Origin: Dendrobium chrysotoxum
Lineage: Eukaryota > Streptophyta > Magnoliopsida > Asparagales > Orchidaceae
Length of the DNA: 64,000 nucleotides
Assembly: GCA_019925795.1 (NCBI GenBank)
Contig: CM034311.1
Location: 15,568,926-15,632,925, forward strand
Direction of reading: 5' to 3'
This document shows, in pieces, positions 51,510 to 63,510 of the stretch (positions within the stretch are counted from its first letter, which is position 1; each line of letters starts with the position of its first letter). A model generated the notes under the pieces. That model was not told where the DNA came from. It worked only from the letters and a program-made list of their open reading frames with translations, and ran no database searches. Made by a program: the position numbers and the translations under genes.

Positions 51510-53480
51510 TGTAACACCCACTTTTACAGTAAAAAGAATGTGACCTAAGTAGAATCTGATTAGAATCTTAAGTATGATTGGCCTTATTGACATTTGAAAT
51601 TTTGAAAAAGAAACTTAGGAATTAAATTTGGAATTTTTTTTGAAAAGGACAGATCTGCCCTTGGGAGCACTATAGTGCTAGAGTAGGGAGTGTCAATGTG
51701 CTAAGCTCTTTATATAATGGAAGAAAATTAAGGCTCTTGGGAGTGTTGTGGTGCTGACCATGCAATAATGCCTTCTTTGTTTGGTGGATGGTGCTTGAGT
51801 GACACTAAGGGAATGGCACTTGGGGCTAAGGTTGTAGGTTATAGGGAGATTTTAGAGAATGAGAAAAGCACAATGGTGTTGGGTAAGGTAGTGTCGCAGC
51901 ACTAAATACTTTTAAGAGTTTTTCTATAAACATCTAAACCCACCTCCTCTAAGACACACCTCATGCCATTTGGCTTGGAGAGAAGAGAAGAAAAATGTGA
52001 AGAAGAAGATAAGAGAAAGAAGAGAGAGAAACCAATCATAATAAGTCAGGTCTAGTATCATATTATGTTATATAAATAAGAATAGTCAGGTAGCATAGTA
52101 CGCTAGAGTCGTGACAATCCATTGGCACTCATAGTCATATCACATCCCTTATATCTCTCATCTTGTACAAGTTTCACACCACTAACTCATATTTAAATGA
52201 AATCCCTTCAGCCCACCCTACTTGTAGATTATCATACCTTCACCAACCTAAATTATATAGTAGCTAACCTATCATGCATACACGCAATTTTCATCATGTA
52301 TAATATAGTAAACATCTAATACCATAGTCAATGTTCAGCTTATTATATTATTTCAAGTACATATAAAATTTAAATATAGATAAAAAAATAATGAATTTTA
52401 TAGGACTATTCAGTATGCTCATGCCCACATATATAATTATAATAAATGTACTATATCACACATGTAAGTCATCCAATTTATATAAACTTGATGCGATAAA
52501 TTCTTATTAAAATTTTTAATTTATTTGTCTTACTCGATACAGGGAATATGCCTCAAACTACAAAAGTACTCGGTGAAAATTCAAAATGATCATTTTAATA
52601 TGTATAGAATGAGTAGAACTATAATATACTAGAAGTTACATAATGAAAGTTTATTAAATATCGAGATATCAGGACTTTTATAATTTAAGAACAGATTAAA
52701 ATTTAGAGAACCTAAAATAAGAAATATTATTAAAATCATAGATGGGGTAATAAGATCCTATCTTGAGATGAACAACTTCCTAAACTGGCCTTTTTTATTT
52801 CATTAGATGTAAAGGAAAATGCTAAAGTTGCAATGGCTACATGATATTAGTTGGGCGATGATAGTTAGATAATTATACTCAGATGACAATGATCAAAAGT
52901 CGAATGATTATGGTAAGGAGATGACGGTTAAACAATGGTAATTAGGTGACAAACGGTAGGAGATGTTGGTCGGACAATTGTAGTCACGGGACTATGAATA
53001 GGAGACGATGGTCAAATAATGTCAGTGAGGTGACGAAGGTGGCTGGTAGTGGTCGTTGGTGTTGAACGCCAAGTAGAGCTCTAGAGTTTGTTAGATCTGC
53101 AAGTTCTCTCCCAACATAAGTCTAGGTCTCTTTCATGTGGAGAATGAGGGTCTATTTATATATATAGTATTTTTAGAGTAGGCATTTAGGTTATAAGTTT
53201 TAAAATTATGGATTTGAATATTTATAAATAAAGTATTTCCCTAGTGCTATAATGCCTGATCTGTAGCACTATAGCGCTCCCAAGGGATACTTTTCTAGAC
53301 TTATAAATAGATAGCTCTGTGTTGTGGTGCCATTCTAACAGCACCATAGTGCCCCAAGGCGTTTTTCCATACGAATAGAGAGAATAATGCAACGAAGCCA
53401 TAACACAATGATCTAGTGCCAGAAAATAAAGAGGTTAATGCTAGAGTGTTAGTAAGACATTGCCGTTGTGCTCCCAAACT
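51510..53480. repeat. Repeat region with inverted palindrome clusters
   Basis: Begins with the LTR-like TGTAACACCC at 51510. The cluster at 51655-51760 has CTTGGGAGCACTATAGTGCT and a variant about 73 bp on. The cluster at 53240-53470 has the same words in reverse orientation, also about 72 bp apart. The palindrome AGCACTATAGTGCT is perfect at 51666-51679. It may be parts of an unrecognised LTR element; no protein was seen. Confidence 0.5.
52855..53045 (+). repeat. Degenerate ~35-bp minisatellite
   Basis: Repeats around GATGATGGTCAAACAATGGT and AGGTGACAA, irregular in length. Confidence 0.5.
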
Positions 53481-53724
53481 TGATTTTCACTTATTAAATT
53501 TAATTTTGATTCGACCCAAAAAATTTCTTAGTGATTAACTTAAGCATATAAACAACTTCTAAAAATCACAGACAACTAAGAAATGGCAAGAAGTCCTATA
53601 GGACTTATCAAGTCCAGTTCAAGCTGTTATAGGTAATCCAATTATTATAAGAGTGGTCACTATAATGGCTTCATTAGTTTTTGAATAGGGTAGTATTGAC
53701 CTTATTTTTATATGAGGTCATCCT

Positions 53725-53890
53725 AAACTACAATTCTCTGATTGTCAATCTCTTGGTTAACAATCATCTAATTATTAATCATCCAACCTACAATCACTTG
53801 ATTTATAACTTCTTATTTCAATAATCACTCAACCTATAATCACTTGACTTGCAATCACTCAATTTATATCTAGTTGTTTCACAATCACCT
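53725..53890 (+). repeat. Short degenerate tandem repeats
   Basis: Units of about 17-20 bp around CAATCACTTGA and CTATAAT. Confidence 0.55.
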
Positions 53891-55200
53891 TAGATATCCA
53901 AGTACATTAAAATCACCTTCTAAAGTCAACAATCATTGCATTACAATCAACTGGATAATTTTAACCATACACTATAATCAACTGACCCAATACACTACCT
54001 TGCACAGTACACTGGCTCCTTAACCTCAATCATAGTTCAAACTGCCTCACTAGGAGTTCTACATAGCAAAACATCCATCACTGGTCCCTAAAACCAGTAG
54101 TTGGCTCATTTAACCCAGCTAAGCTAGCTCAAGTTAGCCCAATTGATCATCAACCCCAATTCAACTCCAAGTTAGCTTTGATCTTCATCAAACTTCTTCA
54201 TCAAACTTCTTTGAGCCTTATTTTTAGTGGATTGGACCTCACTGATCACCCTAACCCATTCAATAGTTGACTTGGTAAATTGAACCCAGATCTAGTCAAA
54301 TCATACATAATTGGGTCAAACCAGTGCACATACCCAATTTAAAGCCATCAAAACCTCAAAGTTACTCCATTGCATGTTTCAAATATAACCAAACCTTTCT
54401 ATGAGTCAAATCATGATGAGTTTGACCAAGTCAACAAATTGAACAGTGTCAATCCCATTCATACATCTAACTTTCCATTCAAACATTAAGCTCATTGCTT
54501 CAACCTTCTTGCATTTCATCCTAATCAATATTTAAAACCCTCCCAAGGTTAATTCTAGTTGATTTGACAAGTTGATTGGTCAAATAGTTAACTCAAGCTC
54601 AAAAGAGACCTCAACCCTCCTTTCAAACTCTCAAATCATTGCTCCAAACCTCTTCCAATCCACCTCACCAGCATCTACACATCTCCTAGACCCCAACTCA
54701 AACAAATTTGATTTTTTTACTGGTCAACCCAATCAACAAAAGCTCAAACCAATTCAATTAGTCAAAGCTAGTCATACTCTCATTTCTTCTCATCCCAAAC
54801 CATCTTAACTATTCAATCCTCTTTTAGAGGATTCCTAAATATCATCCCAGTAAATCCCAGCCATTGATTTGCTCTGAGAGAGCCTAGTGGTCCCCTCTCA
54901 AATGGAATGACTCAAGGTTATTTTCTCTCTATTCCAGCTTGTTTCTCAACTCCCTAATGAATTGAGATAGATATCCAGCATCTAAGCAAACTCTTTGAGG
55001 CATTCCAACCTTTGGATCAAACCACAACACCTAGAGTAGGGCAAATCTCCAAAAATATTCATTGTAACTTCACCTCATTACACTCCAGCTCTAACCATTT
55101 TCTCTTTTTATTTTCATTTCCTAGACACTCTTGCTCATTTTCTCAGTCATTTCCCACTATTTGGAGCTTGTTGGCGATGAGAATCAGAGCTGATGTGTTA
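53891..55200. other. Intergenic DNA, unassigned
   Basis: C/A-rich plus strand with few G over about 1.3 kb (54000-55000). No gene or element recognised; short plus frames at 54572 and 55012 look random. Confidence 0.4.
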
Positions 55201-55214
55201 TTTACTAGTTATTT

Positions 55215-55720
55215 ATGTTTATGTATAGCCAAGTGGAGGTATAAGGGTCTATTCACTCATGTGAAAAATCCATCTATACATATGATACACCTGAATAAAT
55301 GTGAATTTATCAAGTAGAGATATAAGTAGAAGTAGAGATATAAGGAGGCATCGAGAAATAGGATAAAGTGGTGATATAAGAAGACATCAAAAAATATGAT
55401 CAAGTGGAGGCGGTATAAAGAGGTATTGGTAAATGTGCTAATTATTTTAATATTAAGTGCTCCTTATTATATTATGTTATTTTATATTGATGTCATGTTC
55501 AACTAAACACTTTTGTGCATTTTGATCATTTTTTTATATGTTATACTCTACTTATACTTGTGGGAGATCTGTTATCTTTATGCTCACATGTTGAATATAT
55601 GTATAATTGAAAATGTAAGGTGAAAATACTAGTGACTAGTGGTTAATATTTCACGCATATACAAGTGAAGTTATAAGTGGAAGTAGAAGTATAAGGAGGC
55701 ATCAAAATATGTGAGATATG
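55215..55720 (+). repeat. Dispersed ~50-bp repeats
   Basis: Several units of the type AGTGGAGGTATAAGGAGGCA followed by TCAAGAAATATGA, at 55215-55430 and again 55660-55715. Confidence 0.55.
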
Positions 55721-56148
55721 AAATATTTTCTTATGAAATTAACTTTTGACTTCAAGTTTAAATGAATGTTTATGTTATTAGTCATGATACGTTCCTAATG
55801 TTGTTAACATGTAAATAAAGCTAACACTAGTTATACTGTTATTTTCTATTAATAAAATGCTTAAATTGTTTTACAATTTACTTTAATGTTGATATTGAAT
55901 TCATTAGTAGGTTTTCATGTAGCTTACTAAGGAACTGTTGCCTACTATTATTTACCTACATGCTATTTAAGGAAAGGGTAAAGCCTTGGTTGTGTAGGGC
56001 CAGTTGATAATGGTTGAACTCCATATTATAGGTAGGTCTTTTATATATTAATGTATTCTTTTGGAAATCTAGTTAGTATATGTACACTGGGTTTATTTGA
56101 GAGAAATCATACTTAGATTATTGTTAATCATTCTTTTGATGAAATGTA
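55721..56148. other. Unassigned DNA before the Ty3 scrap
   Basis: Nothing recognised. Confidence 0.4.
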
Positions 56149-56214
56149 ATGAACAATGATGAAAATGTTTGTGTTTACTATTATTTGATGATATTAGTAG
56201 GCTTTGCATTAAAA

Positions 56215-56413
56215 AAAAATTCCTTTCAGCTTAGGTCTTGGGTAGTGACAACACCAATATTATTTGTAAGGAAAAAGAATAACATGATGCTAACATGTAC
56301 TAATTATAAAGAACTAAATAAGGTGACTATCAATAATAAGTACCATTTACCTAGAATCATTTATTTTTTTGATTAATTGGAAAGAGCGTCTATATTTTTT
56401 AAGATAAATTTAA
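56215..56413 (+). pseudogene. Ty3 reverse transcriptase fragment
   Basis: Reads a degenerate form of the Ty3 RT entry (TPILFVRKKN, then NYKELNKVTINNKYHLPRI), a stop at 56374, then a decayed continuation. Cut at 56413 by the SIRE LTR; the rest may lie right of the window. Confidence 0.75.
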
Positions 56414-57272
56414 TGTTGCAAATCTGGTTTTGATGATAACAAACATGTGTCCAGTGTGTTTTTGCTTGGCTAATCTGTTTTAGGCACAAAAGACCGCGGG
56501 CCACTCAAGCCAACTCAAGATCGGGTCCAAGTGTGTCAAATGTATGATTTTTCCTTTTATTGAGTCAATTATAATGTAACTGATCCCCTAGCTAAGTAAC
56601 CTTGCACACACACACTCAGGGGGAGAGATTGAGTGAGTTAGAGTTTCTGTTCAATTTTTGTTCAGATCGTCCGGGATGATAGTCGCATCGTCCTGGACGA
56701 TCCAGTTAAAACAGAAACCCTAATTAGGGCGACTAAGTTAAGAGGGTCTGATTAAGCAGATCGTCCTGGATGATCTTTGGATCGTACGGGACGATATGCT
56801 CAAATCAGAAATTCCCAGCCGCCAGATTAAGTTAGGCAAATTTTATTTTAAGTATTTTGGTCTGATCGTCCCGGACGATACGTGTATCATCCTGGACGAT
56901 TCACTACAATCATGCCTAAATTAGTCTGGTAATTAAGGAAAGCAATTAATGTTTAATTGATACGATCACATCGTCCTGGACGATTGCAGGATCATCCCGG
57001 ATGATCGCGATCGTCTTGTGCATTTCAGCTGTACGACCCGAACTGTGTTCAGGACGATTTTGGGCCTTTTTGAACTAATCATACAGGACGATGTCCAAAT
57101 CGTCCTGGACGATCAAGTCATTTTTTGGTCGTCCAGCACAGATTTCTCTGGACGACCCGAACTGTCTTCTGGATGATTTTCCTCAATTTGCACTAATCGT
57201 CCCGGACGATCGCCGTATCGTACGGGACGATATGAACAACTTTTTCTACTGATCGTCCAGAAGAGCCTAATC
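56414..57272 (+). repeat. SIRE LTR, left part, plus strand
   Basis: Begins TGTTGCAAATC inside the Ty3 fragment and stops where the minus-strand SIRE element begins. Carries six palindrome pairs, each with a 6-bp spacer (first pair 56666-56680 with 56687-56701, last 57196-57210 with 57217-57231). Its reverse complement is found at about 58060-58917. Confidence 0.85.
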
Positions 57273-58917
57273 TGAAAGTTCGAAAGGGATGTTAAGCCCT
57301 ACTAAACTAGTCCCGAGGCTAACCAAGAGGGGGGGTGAATTGGTTATTTAAAAATTTCATAATAACAACAAAAATCTTTTCGATACTTAGCAGCGGAAAC
57401 AAGTAAACAATAACGAAAAGATCAACCAACGATATTCACCCAAGCAGTTTATATTGAAAAGTAAAGTGCAAAACTGAATCAGAAAAGTAAACCAGATTTT
57501 ATAGTGGTTCGGTCAACTTGACCTACGTCCACTCCCCGGAGCCTCCCCTCCGGGTATTGCACTAAACAAAAGTGACACTCCTTTTGCTCCCACAGCAAGG
57601 CGGAGAAGCCTGTACAAAGCACCTCCTTTTCACCACACGGTGAGGCAGAGAACCTGACCTCCTTTCGCTTTCTCCTGAAGCAGGCAGAGAACCTTCGAAC
57701 TCCTTTTGCTTCCACCTGAAGCGGGCAGAGAACCCCGGATCTTCTTGCGAACGATCCTCCCACGAAGAACACCGACTAGACGACAGACGACGAGCGGAGA
57801 AGACGACTCTGATCCGTGCTTGGAGCAACCTTAGTGAATCCCTCACTAACTCCCCCTCACAAGATCTCTTCTCTCTCTCCCAACTCTCTCTTCTCTCTAG
57901 GGTTTCTCAGGGAAGGAAGGTAGCAAAAGATTTTTCCAAAGATTGGAAAAAGTTCTTTTAAAGGAGAGCTTAAAATTTGCCCTAAATCTCAACTGGTCGG
58001 CCAATATCGTCCAGGACGATCTGTACGATCAGTTCAAATTCAGCTGATTCAGTCTGGACGATTAAGCTCTTCTGGACGATCAGTAGAAAAAGTTGTTCAT
58101 ATCGTCCCGTACGATATTACGATCGTCCGGGACGATTAGTGCAAATTGAGGAAAATCGTCCAGAAGACAGTTCGGGTCGTCCAGAGAAATCTGTGCTGGA
58201 CGACCAAAAAATGACTTGATCGTCCAGAACGATTGAGACATCGTCCTGTACGATTAGTTCAAAAAGGCCCAAAATCGTCCTGAATACAGTTCGGGTCGTA
58301 CAGCTGAAATGCACAAGACGATCACGATCGTCCGGGACGATCCTGCGATCATCCAAGACGATGTGATCGTATCAATTAAACATTAATTGCTTTCTTTAAT
58401 TACCAGACTAATTTAGGCATGATTGTAGTGAATCGTCCAGGACGATACACGTATCGTCCGGGACGATCAGACCAAAATACTTAAAATAAAACTTGCCTAA
58501 CTTAATCTGGCGGCTGGGAATTTCTGATTTGAGCATATCGTCCCGTACGATCCAAAGATCGTCCTGGACGATCTGCTTAATCAGACCCTCTTAACGTAGT
58601 CGCCCTAATTAGGGTTTCTGTTTTAACTGGATCGTGTAGGATGATGCTACTATCGTCCAGGATGATCTGAATAAAATTTTAACAGAAACTCTAATTCACT
58701 CAATCTCTCTCCCTGAGTGTGTGTGTGCAAGGTTACTTAGCTAGGAAATCAGTTACATTACAATTGACTCAATAAAAGGAAAAATCATACATTTGACACA
58801 CTTGGACCCGATCTTGAGTTGGCTTGAGTAGCTCGCGGTCTTTTGTGCCTGAAACAGATTAGCCAAGCAAAACACACTGGAAACATGTTTGTCATCATCA
58901 AAACTAGATTTGCAACA
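57273..58917 (-). repeat. 3' LTR of the minus-strand SIRE element
   Basis: 1645 bp, plus-strand TGAAAGTT to TTTGCAACA. Contains at least six palindrome pairs with 6-bp spacers (58101-58680), the TATA-like region near 57505, and the promoter-proximal minisatellite at 57600-57740. Confidence 0.88.
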
Positions 58918-58931
58918 ATCTCCCCCTTTTT
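58918..58931 (-). other. Polypurine tract of the SIRE element
   Basis: Minus strand AAAAAGGGGGAGAT, identical to that at 3779-3792. Confidence 0.85.
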
Positions 58932-60448
58932 GATGATGGCAAACATTTGTAAAGTAGTCTGAAAATAAAATGAAACTAAGAGATCAAACAAAACAAACAT
59001 TTTTTAAATTTTCATTTAACAGCTCAAACAATACAGAAAACATGACTCATAAAATAGAAACAGACACGACTACAACTGACTCCCCCTTTTGACATCACAA
59101 AAAGGAGGAGGGAAAAACAGAACACTGAAACAAAACCGAAAAAGATGGATGATGAAGATGACCGATCAGGATTCCAAAAACACAATTATGTAAATCAAAA
59201 TGACACAAAAATGACGAAAAAACTCACAGAAGAAAAAATATGAAAAAGCAAAGTTTTTTTTTTTGATCAAGCTGCTCGAGTAAATCAGAATTTTTCCTTG
59301 ATTTTATATTCAAAAACCAATAAGAAAACGATTGACAGCGCTGAAATCTAGAAAAGGTTGGAAAAATCGACTTTCGTAACTCCTACCCCGGGCACCTTAT
59401 CGATGCAAACCTCTTTCAAAACAAAAATCCGATTCAGAAGAAAAAATATTAGATTTGAAAAGAGATCCTTTCAAGCCTCGTTCCAGAAAAATATCTGATA
59501 TAATAGTGTTACAAAGTAAAAAATCAGAAATCAAGATTTTCAAACTCAAGCTTTTGAACGTATTAAGTGACACACGAGTTTTTTCTGAGATATTTAAAGA
59601 TCTGAAAAAGAAGAAAGCTTAGGTTGGGCTCATTTTGTGCCTCTTTTTTTTCAGTTTATTTGGCGCACTGCGCATCTTTTGATTTTTGATACACTTTGTG
59701 TATTTGGCATTTTCGCATCTTTTCAGTTTTGGGCTCATTTTATGCCTCTTTTTCAATTTGGTTGGCGCACTGCGCATCTTTTGTAAGCTTTCTCCTTTTC
59801 ATAATCATTAAAGAGTCTCAGCTGTGAATCTATCTTCCAAACATAGGAGATGACTCTCCACAGTAGAGAAGAATGATTCACAAAATAAAAACCACACATC
59901 ATATGATAAATGCAATCACTTAGTTTTAGAAAATCAAACTAATGACTCAAGACTTTGAAAAACACTAGTGATATGAGGTAGATTACTGTAGGAAGATAAA
60001 ATAATCTCTATTTCAAAAAAACTAACATTTTAATTTTGAAGAGGATTTTTATCCAAAAGAAATCATACACCAGTAAAGGAGTTAGAGGAAGAGAAACAAT
60101 CATCAATGTTTCTTCCCTTTAACAGATTCAGTGGAATCAATCACTGCTTACCAGCTTCCAAATCAAAACAAGGTAAAAACTCCCAGTCAGAAATTCAGAT
60201 TATCAGAAGTAGTGAGCGGTGATTAGATTTTGAAAAACATAAAACAGTAAGTGCAAGATATGAACTAGTGAATAAAAATAGGTATAAAATCACATCAGAG
60301 TGAATACTCAAATCAAACTAACAGTAAGGCTAAAACGGAAATCAACAAAAGACATAAAAACAACTGAAGGTAAATAATCAAACCAAAAACTAACTAACAG
60401 AAAAACAGACTACCAGTCAGAACAATCACAAATCAGCAGTCATCAGAA
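58932..60448 (-). other. Long non-coding 3' internal region of the SIRE element
   Basis: SIRE relatives often carry an envelope-like frame here; none is visible. Repeated motif (plus strand TTGGCGCACTGCGCATCTTT) at 59660 and 59762, with a degenerate copy near 59704. These match the motif in the gag-only element. Confidence 0.65.
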
Positions 60449-63400
60449 TCAAGCATTTATATCAATCACTCCTAATCTGGTTCTCAAAATGCTGAATGAG
60501 TCAAAGGCCAGTGGTTTAGTGAATATGTCAGCCAGCTGATTTTCAGTTGGTACATGATGTAGCTCAATGTCCCCTTTTGTAACATGGTCCCTAATGAAGT
60601 GATGCCTAATGTCAATGTGTTTGGTCCTAAAATGTTGGATTGGATTCTTAGAGATACAGATGGCACTGGTATTATCACACAGAACAGAAATTGTGCCAAC
60701 GGGTACTCCTAAATCCAAGACTTGTTGTTTCAACCAAAGAACTTGGGCCACACAACTTCCTAAGGCAATGTACTCAGCTTCAGCAGTGGAAAGTGCAACT
60801 GAGTTCTATTTTCTACTGGACCAGGAGACTAACGACTGTCCTATGAATTGACAAGTCCCAGAGGTACTCTTCCTATCCACCCTACACTCCATAAAGTCAG
60901 AGTCAGAATATCCAATGATCTCAAAAGAGGTGATGTGCCTAGGGTACCAAATTCCTAGGTTTGTGGTCCCTAAAAGATATCTAAGAATTCTCTTAACAGC
61001 AGTCAGATGGGACTCTTTAGGATCAGCCTGAAACCTAGCACAAAGACAGACACTAAACATGATATCAGGTCGGCTAGCAGTCAGGTAAAGCAGTGAACCT
61101 ATTATCCCTCTATACTTCTTCTGATCAACAGATTTTCCATTTGAATCCTTATCTAACTGAACTGAGGAGGGCATGGGAGTATTGATTGGCTTGGCTTTGT
61201 CCATTTCATATTTCTTCAAAATATCCTTAGTGTATTTTGATTGATTGAGAAAGATTCCATCATCCGTTTGCCTTATGCTAAACCCCAAAAAGTAGGACAA
61301 TTCTCCCATCATACTCATCTCAAACTCCTTACTCATTGTTTTGAAAAACTCATCACATAAATATTTATCAGAAGATCCAAAAATTATATCATCAACATAA
61401 ATCTGGACAATGAGTAAGTCATCTCCTATTCTCCTCAGAAAAAGGGTGGTGTCTACGCTCCCCTTAACAAACTCTCTTTCTAACAGGAATGTGCTAAGCC
61501 TCTCATACCAAGCTCTGGGTGTCTGTTTCAATCCATATAAGGCCTTTTTTAATTTATAGACATGACTTGGATATTGGGAAGTCTCAAAACCTGGGGGTTG
61601 TTCTACAAAAACATCTTCTTTAATTACCCCATTTAAAAAGGCACTCTTGACATCCATTTGAAACAGCTTAAATCCCTTGTAACAGGCAAAGGCTAGTAGC
61701 ACTCTAATGGCTTCCAATCTAGCTACAGAGGCAAACGTTTCCTCAAAATCTATCCCTTCTATCTGATTATACCCCTTAGCCACCAATCTTGTCTTATTTC
61801 TCACCACCACACCAGAATCATTCATCTTATTCTTAAAGATCCACTTGGTTCCCATAATACTTTGGTTTCTAGGTCTTTCTACTAACTCCCAAACATCATT
61901 CATTACAAATTGATTCAATTCTTCCTGCATAGCTAAAATCCAAAACTCATCCGACAAGGCTTGATTGATGTTGGTGGGTTCAGTCATTGAGATAAAGGCA
62001 GAATGGTTTACTTCCTTCCTAAGTCCATGCCTAGTCCTAACACCTTCAGAAGGGTCTCCTAAGATCAGTTCTTTAGGATGACTCGAAGAATATCTCCAAT
62101 CTCTAGGCAATTTGGTTTGAGGTTCTACCCTTTCCTCCAAATTTGTATTTCCAACTCCTTGGGTAACCTCAACAATCTCTTCATCTTCTACTTCAGATCT
62201 AGACTCCTTAGGATCAGATTCATCAAACACTACATGGGTTGTTTCTTCCACCACCAAAGTCCTCCTATTGAACACCCTAAAGGATTTCCCCACACTTGAA
62301 TATCCTAAGAACACTCCTTCATCAGATTTGGGGTCAAATTTTCCTAAGGGTGACTTCCCGTTGTTCAGAATGAAAACCTTACAGCCAAAGACATGGAGGC
62401 GGGACAGATTTGGTGTTCTACCCTTAATGATCTCATAAGGTGTCTTATTCAGTTTGACTCTCACATTCACCCTATTCAGCACATAACAGGAAGTGTTCAC
62501 CGCTTCAGCCCAAAAGTACTTTGGAAGTGAATACTCGGCAAGCATGGCTCTAGCGGCTTCCACTAAGGTCCTGTTCTTCCTTTCAGCTACCCCGTTCTGC
62601 TGAGGGGTCCTAGGAGCTGAAAAATTGTGACTAATCCCATGATCCTCACAAAAACTTCCAAATCTTTCATTTTCAAACTCCCCTCCGTGATCACTATGGA
62701 TGGTAATAATCTCATATCCTAACTTCTTCTGAATCTAAGTAGAGAAAGATCTAAACTCATCAAATGACTCAGATTTGTGTGACAAAAACTTAACCCAAGT
62801 GAATCTTGAATAATCATCAACAATCACAAAACCATAGACTCTCCCCCCTAAGCTGGCAGTGCTAATGGGTCCAAAGAGGTCCATGTGAAGAACTTCTAAA
62901 GGTCTAGAGGTGCTAATGTCCTTAACTGAGTGAAAAGAGGACTGGACTTGCTTCCCCAACTGACAGGCATCACACAGGTGATCCTTAGTGAACTTAAGCT
63001 TGGGCACACCTCTAACTAAGTCCTTTTAGGTGACTCTCCTAAGGATTTTCATACTGGCATGACACAATCTCCTATGCCATAACCAAGACTCATCAGCAGC
63101 AGTTTTTAAGCAAATTGAATTATCAGATTTAATGCTACTTACATCCAGCTTGTAAATGTTGTTGATCCTTTGCCCCTGCAAAACAACTTCATCATTTAAG
63201 CTTAAAATGCAGCCAGTGGGCAGGAATTTGATGCTGTATCCCTTGTCGCAGAGTTGACTAATGCTCAGTAAGTTATGTTTCAGTCCATCTATAAGCAAAA
63301 CATTATCAATCACAAAATTCTTTGAATCACCAATCATACCTGTGCCTACCACCTTCCTGGTGGTGTTATCTCCAAGTGTAACCTTGCCTCCAGCTCTGGC

Positions 63401-63499
63401 CTCCAGCGAAATGAACTGATTTGCATCTCCAGTCATATGTCTTGAACATCCGCTGTCCAGGTACCACATGCTCTCACGAGGTCTTATGTGAGAGCACAA
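60449..63499 (-). pseudogene. SIRE protease-integrase-RT-RNase H, three stops
   Basis: One reading frame with stops at 63026, 62735 and 60806. Order: protease (WYLDSGCSRHMTGD near 63460); integrase with its His-His-Cys-Cys part (WLWHRRLCH, then CDACQLGKQ) and core (HMDLFGPIS, then IVDDYSRFTWV). Reverse transcriptase follows with the metal-binding QMDVKSAFLNG and YVDDI near 61410, and then RNase H to 60449 (CDNTSAI, then LADIFTKPL). A full-length Copia pol order. Two of the stops could be C-to-T changes of Gln codons. Non-functional without readthrough. Confidence 0.9.
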
Positions 63500-63510
63500 C
63501 TACAAACTCA

